The notes: generated by a model from the letters alone, not told the origin. A DNA stretch of 43,868 nucleotides from an uncultured Neomegalonema sp. (GCA_937928005.1 CALFVD010000075.1:1-43868), one strand, 5' to 3'. Positions 1 to 8,776 are shown, numbered from the stretch's first letter. Made by a program: numbers and translations.

Positions 1-991
1 TAGCGGTATCGAGCGCGGGAGAAAAGGCGGCACTGGTGACTTTTCCGGCGTGTTGGCCGTCCGGCGTCGTCAGCCACCATGGCTCACGGCAGGGCGGCAC
101 CTGCCCACCCTCGATGCGAAGCCCCCGGATCAGGCGTGAAGGACCGTCTTGGGCAATCTGGGCAAGGGCCGCGCTGCCGATGCATTCTGCATCCTCGTCG
201 CAGAATTTGCCCAATCCGCATTCGTAAGGGTTATTCGCCTGTGTCATGTCATTGCCGTAGGATAATAGCCCGCTCTCGATTCGCTCGATCAGATTCGGGC
301 AACCCGCTTTCACGTTAAGGTCTTCCCCAGCGGCAAATAGCGCATCCCATAGCGGCTCGCCCGATGCACGGTCATTGAGATAAATCTCGAATCCGCCCTG
401 CTTGGAATAACCAGACCGGGCGACGAACATCCGCCGCCCCTCGAAAGACAAACGCGCGCCTCGGAAAAAGCGGATCGCGCGCACTTCCTCGCCAAATACA
501 CGGGCCATCAGGTCGTCGGCTTTCGGCCCCTGCACGCCAAGGATATCGACCTCCGGCTCAAAGACTTGCACATCCGCCCCCAAACCCAACGCAAGACCCT
601 TGGCAAAAAGGATCGCATCCGAATCCGCCACCGAAATCCAGAACCGATCATCGGCCAGCTTGATCGCGACGGGATCGTTGAGCATCCCGCCTGTCTCATC
701 CACCAGCGGGATGTAGAAACATTGGTCGATCTTGGCCTTGGTCAGATCGCGCGGCGTCATCATTTGCACCAGACGCGCGGCATCCGGCCCCACCACCTCC
801 ACCTGTCGTTCGGCGGAGACATCCCATACCTGAACATGTTCTTTCAGATGGGCACATTCGGCTTCTACATCGCCAAAATGGGCGGGCAGGAGCATATGGT
901 TGTAGACGGTATAGGCCTTGACGCCTGCGGCTTCGACACGCGCAGTGTAAGGGGTCGCGCGAAGGCGGCGCGAGATCGCGATTTCGGTCAT
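1..991 (-). CDS. dmdA: Dimethylsulfoniopropionate (DMSP) demethylase DmdA, 3' end outside window
   Basis: About 330 residues are visible; the C-terminal end lies beyond base 1. The family is GcvT/aminomethyltransferase-like and transfers a methyl group from DMSP to tetrahydrofolate, giving methylmercaptopropionate in the cytoplasm. Stretches I recognise as characteristic of DmdA rather than GcvT are VYNHMLLP near residue 32, VQVWDVSAERQVE near 55, QCFYIPL near 90, RFWISVADSD near 120, RSGYSKQGG near 195 and CPNLIERIESGLLSYGNDM near 240. The ATG at 991 overlaps the stop of the upstream EEP gene as ATGA, so the two are probably translationally coupled. A generic glycine-cleavage T-like protein is the alternative, but the matches are dense. 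DmdA implies a marine or saline habitat with algal DMSP. Confidence 0.9.
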   Translation of the reverse strand, partial: MTEIAISRRLRATPYTARVEAAGVKAYTVYNHMLLPAHFGDVEAECAHLKEHVQVWDVSAERQVEVVGPDAARLVQMMTPRDLTKAKIDQCFYIPLVDETGGMLNDPVAIKLADDRFWISVADSDAILFAKGLALGLGADVQVFEPEVDILGVQGPKADDLMARVFGEEVRAIRFFRGARLSFEGRRMFVARSGYSKQGGFEIYLNDRASGEPLWDALFAAGEDLNVKAGCPNLIERIESGLLSYGNDMTQANNPYECGLGKFCDEDAECIGSAALAQIAQDGPSRLIRGLRIEGGQVPPCREPWWLTTPDGQHAGKVTSAAFSPALDTA

Positions 992-1731
992 TGCAAGAAA
1001 CTACATATTGATGTGGATGGGAAGGACATACGCACAAACACCCCGAAGTGATCAGAAAGGTTTGATTTATCGGTCAAGTTTGAGATTGTATCCGTTTCCA
1101 TTACGGTGAAATCTGGGCTAATCGCGACATGGTCGATAGTATACTTCCCCTCGAATGAAAGATTTCGAGTCGGCAAATCAAGACAATCCAGAACGGCTTT
1201 TTTTAGTTTTTCATAAACTCGTATAGGGGCGTGGGTGCGTGGAACAGTTTGATTGAAGTCTCCGAGTAGGACCGTTTGCTTTGGCACTCTGGGCAGAATA
1301 CCCATCAAAGCATCCAAGTACGCGATATGATCCTCCCATCGGGTCCGATCCTTACGGCCAGTCGACACATGCGCCGCTGACCAGGGGATACAGCTTCCAA
1401 TAACAGTGACAGCTTTCTCTTGGATGATTGTCTTGCCACATATGAATCTACCCGGTGGCATCCCACCAATCGGCTGGTTTTCTACGCCAACCCAAGGAGT
1501 GCGTGACGCTAGTACGACCTTTCTGCGACCCCCAATTTTTTTGTACCCGTAATCTGCATCAGATGAGATACAATGAAAGCCATTGAGAGCTATGTCGTGT
1601 GTCTCGGTCAAACACACGACATCGGGCTGCATCTTCATCACTCGGCAGATGATTTCGTCGAAACGCGCGGTGGAAGGTCTTGCCCATGCGACATTAAACG
1701 TCACAACCGTGAACGAAGCAGCTTGCGGCAT
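988..1731 (-). CDS. Endonuclease/exonuclease/phosphatase (EEP) family hydrolase
   Basis: A 247-residue protein with the EEP fold signature: TFNVAW at residues 11-16, a catalytic-type Glu in LTETHD near 43, GDFN at 157-160, IDH near 199-201 and SDH at 226-228. EEP enzymes are metal-dependent phosphodiesterases or phosphatases acting on nucleic acids, inositol phosphates or lipids; the substrate cannot be read here. No signal peptide or membrane segment is visible, so it is probably cytoplasmic. The frame stays open upstream to 1806, but the ATG at 1731 places the TFNVAW strand near the N-terminus as usual and avoids overlapping DUF1326. It begins 10 bases after DUF1326 and its stop overlaps the dmdA start. 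Its base composition is clearly more AT-rich than its neighbours, suggesting acquisition. Confidence 0.8.
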   Translation of the reverse strand: MPQAASFTVVTFNVAWARPSTARFDEIICRVMKMQPDVVCLTETHDIALNGFHCISSDADYGYKKIGGRRKVVLASRTPWVGVENQPIGGMPPGRFICGKTIIQEKAVTVIGSCIPWSAAHVSTGRKDRTRWEDHIAYLDALMGILPRVPKQTVLLGDFNQTVPRTHAPIRVYEKLKKAVLDCLDLPTRNLSFEGKYTIDHVAISPDFTVMETDTISNLTDKSNLSDHFGVFVRMSFPSTSICSFLQ

Positions 1732-1741
1732 GATAGGGACG

Positions 1742-2362
1742 CTACGAATGCCAGTGGATATCGAGGATTTCGGCGCTCTTGCCCTCGAAATCCCAGACGC
1801 GGCCAAAGTCGCGGATGCGGCTTTTCAGGCCGCGTGAGAGGGTCACGTCCGGTCCCATCCAGTATTGCGAATTGATGATCTTCACGTCGGTTTCAGGATC
1901 GCCGCCGGGGATCGGCTCGATGGCACCGCTCAGGACTTTGGGCACGCCGATGATGCGCTTTTTGCCGTCGATTTCATAGGTGACTTCTTCGCGGCGCGCG
2001 CCAAGGAAGGTGCTGACCAGCAGGCGCAAGACACCTGACGTACCGCCGGACTGACCAGAGAAGATGGAGATGAGCGCATCGTATTGCGCATCATCCGTAC
2101 GCTTGTCGATATAGGCAGCGGCCTTCCAGTCGCCGTCGCCCATCTTACCGGGAATATCCAGCAGCAGCGCGACGTTGAGGCCGGAGAGGTCGACGCCCTC
2201 ATGGTGCCCTTCGTCAATGCGTACGGCCATCCATGCGTGGCAATAGCCCTCCGTGGGCGGATGCTTGCCGAGGCTGACGACACAAGGGCAGAACACCTCG
2301 CACGAGCAGTTAAGAGCCAACTCGCCTTTGAATGACCAATCGATTTTCTTCTTGGCGGCCAT
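1742..2362 (-). CDS. DUF1326 domain-containing protein
   Basis: A 206-residue protein matching the DUF1326 family by its N-terminal cysteine cluster (Cys 19, 21, 25 and 27, in NCSCEVFCPC) and the following GYCHAW segment. The function of the family is unknown; the cysteines suggest metal binding. It lies 9 bases downstream of a DUF2182 membrane protein, and DUF1326 and DUF2182 genes are often paired, so they probably act together. Its ribosome binding site, GGAGGGG, overlaps the stop of the DUF2182 gene just before the ATG at 2362, indicating one transcript. No export signal is visible. Confidence 0.85.
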   Translation of the reverse strand: MAAKKKIDWSFKGELALNCSCEVFCPCVVSLGKHPPTEGYCHAWMAVRIDEGHHEGVDLSGLNVALLLDIPGKMGDGDWKAAAYIDKRTDDAQYDALISIFSGQSGGTSGVLRLLVSTFLGARREEVTYEIDGKKRIIGVPKVLSGAIEPIPGGDPETDVKIINSQYWMGPDVTLSRGLKSRIRDFGRVWDFEGKSAEILDIHWHS

Positions 2363-2371
2363 CGGCCCCTC

Positions 2372-3103
2372 CTACAATGACAGCAATATGGTGGCGACCC
2401 CGCCGATAACGAGCGCCCAGCCGACGATACGGCTCCAGCGGTCAGCGGCGGGGGCGATCTTTTCGAGTACAAAATAGGCGGCGATGACGGCCATCCAGAC
2501 CATGTTCATCGCGCCAAAAACAAACATCAGGCCCATCAGCGCGATGCAGCAGCCGACGCAATAAGCGCCATGCCGCGCACCCATCGGAAATGCCCCGCCC
2601 ATCCCCTCGCGCCAATGGGCCAGCAGCCATGCGAGCGGTCGGCGGCAATGAGTCAGGCAGACATCCTTGATCGGCGTGAACTGCCACAATCCGGCGGCAA
2701 TGGCGAGAAACCCGGCGGCCAGCGGGGTGGCCAGCGTACCGCCCATCGCGAAGGCGTCCGTATGGGCTAGGCCAAGCTGTGCGGCGGCGAGGATAACCGA
2801 GACGGCGGCCCAGAGCGCGAAATATCCCGTGCCGAATAGCGTCACGCGCAAGATAAGGGCGGGGCCGGTCGATTCTTTGCTGGCCAGCTTGGCATATTGC
2901 ACAAGGACGGGGGCCATAGCGGGCAACATCATCGCCAGCATCATCACAATCCACATGATCGATGTGCCAATGAAATTGCCGATGGTCAGGTCGGTCGGCA
3001 TCACCATATCGCCCATCGACGCAACCAGCATCCACCAGAGCAACGCACTGGCGATACCGACGCTAAGCAGCGTTATGAGGCGAGGATCATCGAGCCGTAT
3101 CAT
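2372..3103 (-). CDS. DUF2182 family integral membrane protein
   Basis: A 243-residue, strongly hydrophobic protein with about six membrane segments. It matches the DUF2182 family, described as predicted metal-binding integral membrane proteins. Notable parts are the Met-rich helix MWIVMMLAMMLPAMAP near residue 55 and a cysteine/histidine stretch CLTHCRRP near 150, followed by YCVGCC near 185. The many Met, Cys and His residues in or near membrane segments fit metal handling, but no substrate can be assigned. It is the first gene of a close minus-strand run (DUF2182, DUF1326, EEP, dmdA). Confidence 0.85.
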   Translation of the reverse strand: MIRLDDPRLITLLSVGIASALLWWMLVASMGDMVMPTDLTIGNFIGTSIMWIVMMLAMMLPAMAPVLVQYAKLASKESTGPALILRVTLFGTGYFALWAAVSVILAAAQLGLAHTDAFAMGGTLATPLAAGFLAIAAGLWQFTPIKDVCLTHCRRPLAWLLAHWREGMGGAFPMGARHGAYCVGCCIALMGLMFVFGAMNMVWMAVIAAYFVLEKIAPAADRWSRIVGWALVIGGVATILLSL

Positions 3104-3169
3104 GGGCGCAGCGTTCGCCGATCATAGCCGATGTGTCAATTCAATATAAAAGGGAGAGCGTGTGGTTTG

Positions 3170-5008
3170 TTACCGTCGCGCGAACAAGCGTTCAACCTCG
3201 GCCAAGGTCAGCGTGATCGAGGTAGGGCGACCGTGGTTGCAGGTGCCGGAATTGGGGGTTGCTTCCATCTCGCGTAACAAGGCGTCCATCTCCGCGTGAT
3301 TCAGGCGGCGGCCTGCGCGGACGGAGCCATGACAGGCCATCGTCGCGCAGAGATAACGGAGCCGGTCATCCAGCGCATTCGACTCGGCCAGTGTATCCGC
3401 CTGCCCTGCCAGATCGCGGATCAAGCCTTGGGTGTCGATCTCACCCAGAGCGGCGGGGGTTTCGCGGACACAGATGGCATCGGACCCGAACGGCTCGATA
3501 GTGAGGCCGAAAGTCTCCAGCGTGGCGGTATGGGCGAGCAGCGCATCAGCCTCGCCGGGGGGCAGTTCGACGATTTCGGGGATCAGGAGCATCTGGCGCG
3601 CGATGCCTTTTGCCATATCGGCCTTCATCCGCTCGTAGACGAGGCGCTCATGGGCGGCGTGCTGATCGACGAGGACGATGCCCGCATGGGTCTGGGCGAC
3701 GATATAGGTCTCGTGAAGCTGCGCACGAGGGACACCAAGGGGTAGATCGAAAGAATGGTTGGGGGCATCATCGGGCGTATCCGGCGCGGCCCGTTCCGGC
3801 GCGGCCCAACCGCCAATATCCATCGCAGTCGTGTCGCGGGCCGTCGGGCCTTGCCACGCCGTTGCTTCTTCGGCGAGACCTTGCGATGGGCGAGGCGGGG
3901 GGCGCGACCAGCCCTGATTGGGGGTTGCATAGGTCAGGCTATTTTGAGGTGTTGGCGCACCGAGCGGGCCGGTATCGGTCAACGTGCTGCCCCGGTGCCC
4001 GGCCCCGGCCAATGCCTGCCTCAACGCACCAACGATCAGGCCGCGCACCCCGGCGGGATCGCGAAAGCGCACCTCGGTCTTGGCCGGATGCACGTTCACA
4101 TCGACCATCTGCGGATCGAGATCAACGAAAAGGGCCAGCGCCGGGTGTCGCCCGCGCGGGACGACATCGGCATAAGCGCCGCGCGCCGCGCCGACCAACA
4201 TCCGGTCACGCACAGGGCGGCCATTGACGAATAGGTGCTGCGCCTGTGCCGTTGCCCGGTGATCCGTTGGCGTCGAAGCATAGCCGGTCAGGCGCACGCC
4301 GTCGCGCTCGACATTGATGGGCAAGGCGGTCGTGGCGAAGTCCCGGCCCATCGCCTCACGCAGCCGCGCCCGCCGCCCCTCGAACAAATCGCCGGTTTCA
4401 GCGCGGGCATCGAAGACGGTGCGCTCACCGCTGGTCAGGGTAAAGGCGACCTGCGGATGGGCCATGGCGAGACGGCGCACTGTCTCGGCGATGGCGGCGG
4501 TTTCGGCACGCTCGGTCTTCAAGAATTTCAACCGCGCGGGGGTCGCGAAGAACAGATCACGCAGCTCAGCCACGGTCCCACCATTCAGCGCGGCAGGTTC
4601 GGGCGGTGTGACCTTGCCCGCCTCCACGGCGATGCGCCAACCCTGCCCTGCCCCCGCAACACGCGAGGTCAAAGACAGGCGCGAGACAGCCCCGATGGAG
4701 GGTAGCGCCTCACCACGAAAGCCGAAGGTACGAATATCCAGCAGATCGGCCCCATCCGTCTTGGACGTAGCATGGCGGGCAATGGCCAGTGTAAGGTCTT
4801 CGGCGCTCATCCCATGGCCGTTATCGGTAATGCGGATCAGCGAGCGGCCCCCATCACGGACAGCCACGTCAATCCGGCTGGCCCCAGCATCCAACGCATT
4901 CTCGACCAATTCCTTCACCGCCGCAGCAGGCCGCTCGATCACCTCACCCGCCGCAATGCGATTTACGATGGCTTCGGATAGGCGTGTGATGGATGGCGGT
5001 GCGGACAT
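3170..5008 (-). CDS. mutL: DNA mismatch repair protein MutL
   Basis: A 612-residue, full-length MutL. The N-terminal GHKL ATPase is clear: NRIAAGEVIERP from residue 16, the ATP/Mg-binding Asn in ELVENALDAG near 37, and FRGEAL near 97. A Pro/Ala-rich linker follows, then a C-terminal dimerisation and nuclease domain. That domain carries DQHA(x)2E(x)4E at 448-459, ACHGSVRAG near 558 and CNHGRP near 590, the endonuclease metal-site motifs. It should therefore nick DNA itself, as in bacteria without MutH. MutL couples MutS mismatch recognition to strand incision. It is divergent from the DUF29 gene; no mutS is in the window. Confidence 0.97.
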   Translation of the reverse strand: MSAPPSITRLSEAIVNRIAAGEVIERPAAAVKELVENALDAGASRIDVAVRDGGRSLIRITDNGHGMSAEDLTLAIARHATSKTDGADLLDIRTFGFRGEALPSIGAVSRLSLTSRVAGAGQGWRIAVEAGKVTPPEPAALNGGTVAELRDLFFATPARLKFLKTERAETAAIAETVRRLAMAHPQVAFTLTSGERTVFDARAETGDLFEGRRARLREAMGRDFATTALPINVERDGVRLTGYASTPTDHRATAQAQHLFVNGRPVRDRMLVGAARGAYADVVPRGRHPALALFVDLDPQMVDVNVHPAKTEVRFRDPAGVRGLIVGALRQALAGAGHRGSTLTDTGPLGAPTPQNSLTYATPNQGWSRPPPRPSQGLAEEATAWQGPTARDTTAMDIGGWAAPERAAPDTPDDAPNHSFDLPLGVPRAQLHETYIVAQTHAGIVLVDQHAAHERLVYERMKADMAKGIARQMLLIPEIVELPPGEADALLAHTATLETFGLTIEPFGSDAICVRETPAALGEIDTQGLIRDLAGQADTLAESNALDDRLRYLCATMACHGSVRAGRRLNHAEMDALLREMEATPNSGTCNHGRPTSITLTLAEVERLFARR

Positions 5009-5094
5009 TGGGAGATTCTATCATGCTGGCAAGCCGGGTCGAGGCAATTGTCGGGCAATTTGCTCAGCGAAATGCGATATGGTAATTTATCGGT

Positions 5095-5604
5095 ATGAAT
5101 ATCCAAGCGCCCCTCGATACCCAGACTAACGACGATCCGCTTTACGAGCGCGATTTTGCCGCTTGGTTGACCGTGCAAGCCGCATTGCTGCGAGCGCGGG
5201 AGGCTGAAGCACTCGACTGGGACGCGCTTGCCGAGGAGATCGAGGATATGGGCGGCAATCTTCTGCGTGAGCTGAGGAGCCGCCTCAGCGTGATTATCGT
5301 CCACGTCATCAAGCTACAGCTTTCTCGCACAGACAGGCCACGGGCCGGTTGGCGAAGGACGATCCGTGTCCAGCGCACCGAGATTGCAAGTCTTCTGAAA
5401 CAAAGCCCCAGCCTGAGACGGCATCTGGCGGATTTACCCGACGATCTGTTCGATGATGCCCGCGCCATTGCTCTCGACGCGCTGGAAGAGCATGAACCCG
5501 CTTTGTTGCCGGAGTACAAAAACGCGGCGCTGGCGCTGAAACCGGAGGATGCGGAGGCGCTGTTGGACCGCGATTGGTTTCCGTCCGTTCCCGATTATAG
5601 CTAA
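5095..5604 (+). CDS. DUF29 family protein
   Basis: A 169-residue soluble protein matching DUF29: LYERDFAAWL near residue 17, then ALDWDALAEEIEDMG near 40, and a helical, Arg-rich middle (RAGWRRTIRVQR near 82). The function of the family is unknown; members are common in cyanobacteria and some proteobacteria, often in several copies near mobile DNA. The ATG at 5095 has only a weak ribosome binding site. The TAA stop at 5602-5604 is the first part of a palindromic repeat unit, so the repeat abuts the coding sequence directly. Confidence 0.8.
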   Translation: MNIQAPLDTQTNDDPLYERDFAAWLTVQAALLRAREAEALDWDALAEEIEDMGGNLLRELRSRLSVIIVHVIKLQLSRTDRPRAGWRRTIRVQRTEIASLLKQSPSLRRHLADLPDDLFDDARAIALDALEEHEPALLPEYKNAALALKPEDAEALLDRDWFPSVPDYS

Positions 5605-5639
5605 GGCGAATTGCGATTACCCTCAATCATCAAGCGCCC
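5602..5639. repeat. Palindromic repeat family 1, half unit
   Basis: Starts with the stop codon of the DUF29 gene (TAAGGCGAATTGCGATTA) and continues for about 38 bases. It matches one half of the full unit at 42486-42580, which begins TAAAGCGAATTGCGATTA. The inner hairpin and the other half are missing, because the next unit begins at once. First of four related units up to 5890. Confidence 0.75.
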
Positions 5640-5733
5640 TATAGCGATTTGCACATTTGTTGAATCAGGTTTCCCGCCAAGATTCGCGTGAAACCTGATG
5701 CTTTATGGATCAACGTTTGCGCAATTCGCTTTA
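5640..5733. repeat. Palindromic repeat family 1, diverged full unit
   Basis: A 94-bp unit bounded by TATAGCGATTTGC on the left and GCAATTCGCTTTA on the right. The inner hairpin has arms ATCAGGTTTC (5664-5673) and GAAACCTGAT (5690-5699), perfectly complementary. Other copies have CATGTTTCG-type arms, so both arms have changed together while pairing was kept. Confidence 0.8.
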
Positions 5734-5798
5734 ATATTCGGAGCCGCAGTGTCAGTTACGGCTCCGAGAATGTCCCAAGCGATTTGTGTAATTCGCTT
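5734..5798. repeat. Palindromic repeat, short diverged unit
   Basis: A shorter unit in the same array. It contains a perfect hairpin, CGGAGCCG (5739-5746) with CGGCTCCG (5759-5766), and ends with AAGCGATTTGTGTAATTCGCTTA, reported here only by its ends AAGCGATTTG and AATTCGCTTA. The outer ends resemble family 1; the inner hairpin is unrelated in sequence. Lower confidence that it has the same origin. Confidence 0.6.
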
Positions 5799-5890
5799 AT
5801 AGCCATTTGCGATAAACCTGAGCCATGTTTCGCGCCAAGACCTGCACGAAACACGGCGCTTGGTGATTCAAGATAATCGCAATTCGCTTA
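5799..5890. repeat. Palindromic repeat family 1, copy A
   Basis: A 92-bp unit from TAGCCATTTGCGATAAACC to ATCGCAATTCGCTTA. Inner hairpin arms are CATGTTTCG (5824-5832) and CGAAACACG (5847-5855), with one mismatch. It matches copies at 12701-12983, 24429-24521 and 42486-42580 over its whole length. Its right edge TTA is, on the minus strand, the TAA stop of the M16 gene ending at 5888. Confidence 0.9.
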
Positions 5891-7234
5891 ACCGCCGATG
5901 CCTTCCATCAGGCTATCGGCATTTTCCAGACCTTCGGGCTTGCCAACCACGACGACGAATAGGTCTTCGGGCTTGAGCAGACGCTTGGCCACTCGCGCCA
6001 CATCATCCAGCGTCACCGCTTCGACCAGCCCGTTGCGGGTGTCGATGTAGTCGATGGGTAGGTTTGCCGATTGCGCACCAACGAGGAAGCGAGCAACCTT
6101 GGCGTTGGAATCAAATCGCAGGGCAAAAGCACCAGTCAGGTACTTTTTTGCGCCTTCGAGTTCGGCTTCGGTCAAGCCGCCATTCGCCATCCGCGCCCAT
6201 TCCTGTTGGATCAGTTCCAGCGATTTTGCTACGCGCTCATTCGCCGTGGCCACGCCACCCATATAAAGACCGGCTTGATCCAGCGGGTTGAGATAGGAAT
6301 AGACCGAATAGGCCAGCCCGTTTTTCTCGCGCACCTCATCGGTCAGGCGCGAGGTCAGGCCACCGCCGCCGAGAACGTAGTTCATCACATAGGCGGGGAT
6401 GAAATCATCATCATTGCGTAGGATGCCCCTATGGCCCAGCACCACCGCGCTCTGGGGTACATCCATCTCGATCACGACTAGACCACCCTCCTCACGGACG
6501 GGAACAGGCGTGGCCTCAACTTCGGCCCCTTCGGGTAGGGTGCTGAAGGTTTCGTCCAGCAGGGTTGCGAGGGTATCGGCGTCGATATCACCGACCACGC
6601 CGATCTTCATTTGTGCGCGCCCAACCATCTTATCGAAGGCGGTAACGAGGTCGTCACGGGTCAGGGCTTCGACGGTTTCGATGCTGCCCGATACCGGGGT
6701 CGCATAGGACGCATCGGCGAAGAATTCAGCAAACCAACGCTTACCCGCTTGCGCTTGGGCGTCGTTTGCGCTGGAGCGCAGGCCGGAAAGCACCTGTTCA
6801 CGAACACGCTCAATGGCATCCGGTGCGAATGTCGGCTCGGTCAGAGCAATGCGCAGGATATCAAGGGTCGGGGCGATATTCTCGGACAACGATGAGACGC
6901 TAACGGTAAAACCGTCGCGCCCTGCGCTGAAACCAATGGAGGAAGAGAGGTCTTCCAACGCCGCAGAAAACTGCTGGTTATCCATATCGCCCGCGCCTTC
7001 TTCGATCAGCGCAGCGGTGAGATTGACGGCCCCTTCTTTGCCGGGTTCATCATGGCGTGCGCCGCCATCGAACTCGATCGTCATGGTGACAATGGGGATC
7101 GCGTGTTCCTCGACTAACCATGTGGTGATGCCGCCGGGGCTGGTCACTTCCTTGATGCGAGAGCCGCTGTCCTGCGCCGTTGCGGGCAGAACGGAGAGGC
7201 AGGCCGTCAATGCGGCGATAGCGAGTATTCTCAT
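5888..7234 (-). CDS. M16 (pitrilysin) family protein, non-catalytic partner
   Basis: A 448-residue protein with an N-terminal signal peptide (MRILAIAALTACLSVLPATAQ, likely cut after ATA; here split as MRILAIAALTACL then SVLPATAQ) and the two-domain M16 architecture. Where active members carry HxxEH, this protein reads EEGAGDMDN after LTAALI, so the zinc site is missing. The C-terminal M16 half, with GGGGLTSRL near residue 289, is intact. Such proteins pair with an active M16 subunit as heterodimers, and the active partner lies immediately upstream with an ATGA overlap at 7231-7234. It is probably periplasmic. The TAA stop is supplied by the edge of palindromic repeat copy A. Confidence 0.9.
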   Translation of the reverse strand: MRILAIAALTACLSVLPATAQDSGSRIKEVTSPGGITTWLVEEHAIPIVTMTIEFDGGARHDEPGKEGAVNLTAALIEEGAGDMDNQQFSAALEDLSSSIGFSAGRDGFTVSVSSLSENIAPTLDILRIALTEPTFAPDAIERVREQVLSGLRSSANDAQAQAGKRWFAEFFADASYATPVSGSIETVEALTRDDLVTAFDKMVGRAQMKIGVVGDIDADTLATLLDETFSTLPEGAEVEATPVPVREEGGLVVIEMDVPQSAVVLGHRGILRNDDDFIPAYVMNYVLGGGGLTSRLTDEVREKNGLAYSVYSYLNPLDQAGLYMGGVATANERVAKSLELIQQEWARMANGGLTEAELEGAKKYLTGAFALRFDSNAKVARFLVGAQSANLPIDYIDTRNGLVEAVTLDDVARVAKRLLKPEDLFVVVVGKPEGLENADSLMEGIGG

Positions 7235-8583
7235 CCTTCGGCTCCTTCTTTGGTCTTCATCAGGTAGCCGGTAACGGAGCGGGCGGGCACAAGAACCGTA
7301 CGCGCCGCTTCCATCACATCATCGACAGTCACGGATTCGATGCGTTCGCGCCAGTTTTGTATTTCCTCCAGCTCCAACCCAATGGTCAGTGCGGCCCCAT
7401 AGCGGCGCGCGAGCGAAGACTGGCTGTCAGCGGCGAAAATCTGGCTTGAAATTGCGGCTTTCTTCGCGCGGGCAAGTTCTTCTTCGGTGACGCCATTTTC
7501 CAGAAGTTCGGCAATCATCCAGTCGATCGCTCCTTCGAGTTCGGGCATGGTCGTGTCACCCTTGGGCGCGGCATAGAAGCCAAACTCGCCCATATCGCGC
7601 GCCATGCCGGAGTAATATGCGCCCGCATAGAGAGCGAGATCAGTATCAAGGGTCAGCATCTTGTTGAGGCGGCGTGAGGGCGCACCGGATAGAATATCGG
7701 ATAATAGGCTGAGCGATTCGGCCACATTACCTTTATCGGTGACATAAGACGGCGCGAGATACGAGCGCGACAGGCTTGGCTGGGCCACACGCGCATCGCG
7801 CATCACGATACGGCGGGCAGCCAGATGCGGCGGCTCCGTCGTGCGGGCGTTCTCCGGCAGGTCGACCGGCTCAATGGGCGCATAATGTTCATCGGCCAGC
7901 TTGCGCACCTCATCGGGCGTCACGTCGCCCGCGACGATTAACGTCGCGTTATTCGGGGCATAGAAGCGTTCGTAGAAGACAAGCGCATCATCACGGTCGA
8001 GCGCCTCGATTTCTTCGCGCCAGCCAATCACGGGCTTGCCATAGGCATGGTTCAGGTAGAGGGCCGCGTTAAACTGCTCGCGAAAGCGTCCCGAAGGTGT
8101 CGAATCTGTACGCGAATTACGCTCTTCAATCACCACGTCACGCTCGGCGACGATATCTTCCTGACGGATGTTTACATTGCGCATTCGATCCGCCTCCATC
8201 CCCATCACGAGGCCGAGGCGGTCCTTGGCGATGCGCTGGAAATAGGCGGTGTAGTCGCGGGAGGTGAAGGCGTTATCCTGCCCACCATTCTGGGCGATGA
8301 TTCTCGAAAACTGGCCCGGCGCGATCTTTTCCGTGCCCTTGAACATCAGGTGTTCGAGATAGTGGGCAATGCCGGTCTTGCCGGGTGGTTCATCGGCAGA
8401 ACCGACCTTGTACCACACCATATGGGTCACGACCGGGGCGCGATGATCTTCGATCACCACGGCACGCATGCCGTTATCCAATGTGAAGTCACTGACGACG
8501 GGTTCAGCGCGCGCGCCGCCCACTTGGGCCAAACCAGCCGTGACGGCGAGCGTGGCGAGAAGCTTCGTGATTGGTCTTTTCAA
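7231..8583 (-). CDS. M16 (pitrilysin) family zinc metallopeptidase, catalytic subunit
   Basis: 450 residues from a TTG start at 8583. A signal peptide reads KRPITKLLATLAVTAGLAQ and is probably cut near ARA-EP at residues 26/27. The zinc motif HYLEH is at 74-78, as in active pitrilysin-type peptidases. I chose the TTG because it gives a proper signal peptide and has AGGG about 7 bases upstream; the open frame upstream to 8778 runs through a palindromic repeat and lacks coding character. It overlaps the non-catalytic M16 gene by ATGA. The arrangement lspA - DUF3035 - M16 - M16 is one I recognise from Rhodobacterales. The role is periplasmic proteolysis; the substrate is unknown. Confidence 0.92.
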   Translation of the reverse strand: MKRPITKLLATLAVTAGLAQVGGARAEPVVSDFTLDNGMRAVVIEDHRAPVVTHMVWYKVGSADEPPGKTGIAHYLEHLMFKGTEKIAPGQFSRIIAQNGGQDNAFTSRDYTAYFQRIAKDRLGLVMGMEADRMRNVNIRQEDIVAERDVVIEERNSRTDSTPSGRFREQFNAALYLNHAYGKPVIGWREEIEALDRDDALVFYERFYAPNNATLIVAGDVTPDEVRKLADEHYAPIEPVDLPENARTTEPPHLAARRIVMRDARVAQPSLSRSYLAPSYVTDKGNVAESLSLLSDILSGAPSRRLNKMLTLDTDLALYAGAYYSGMARDMGEFGFYAAPKGDTTMPELEGAIDWMIAELLENGVTEEELARAKKAAISSQIFAADSQSSLARRYGAALTIGLELEEIQNWRERIESVTVDDVMEAARTVLVPARSVTGYLMKTKEGAEG

Positions 8584-8707
8584 TGGAACACCCTGAATGA
8601 CGTTTTCGGCGCGGACAGATGCGCTTTCCCTGTTCCATACTTGGCGGTTATGGACTTGGGATTCTAGACCTACGTCGTACAATCTGAACGAGATGTTAAC
8701 GCGGGTT

Positions 8708-8776
8708 ACGATTATGTGAATCACGAAAGGCCACGTTTCACGCGAATATTGGCATGAAACGTGGCTCAGACCCATC
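8708..8776. repeat. Palindromic repeat family 1, diverged partial copy
   Basis: Lies between the DUF3035 and M16 genes. It reads ACGATTATGTGAATCACG, then a perfect 11-bp hairpin GCCACGTTTCA (8730-8740) / TGAAACGTGGC (8755-8765), then CTCAGACC. The order ATTAT-TGAATCAC-hairpin-GGCTCAG matches the unit at 42486-42580, but the outer inverted ends are degraded. Both hairpin arms carry matching changes relative to other copies. It could act as an mRNA processing or attenuation hairpin in the operon. Confidence 0.75.

Noticed and set aside
3104-3169. TTGACA and TATGAT near the DUF2182 start as a promoter
   Set aside because: The two boxes are only 7 bases apart, too close for a sigma-70 promoter.
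4235-5129. Reading frames of 156 and 271 residues opposite mutL
   Set aside because: mutL is unmistakable over this region and the opposite frames have shadow-type composition.
5602-5890. Possible CRISPR array
   Set aside because: The units are palindromic and adjoin without unique spacers of regular length, and no cas gene is nearby.
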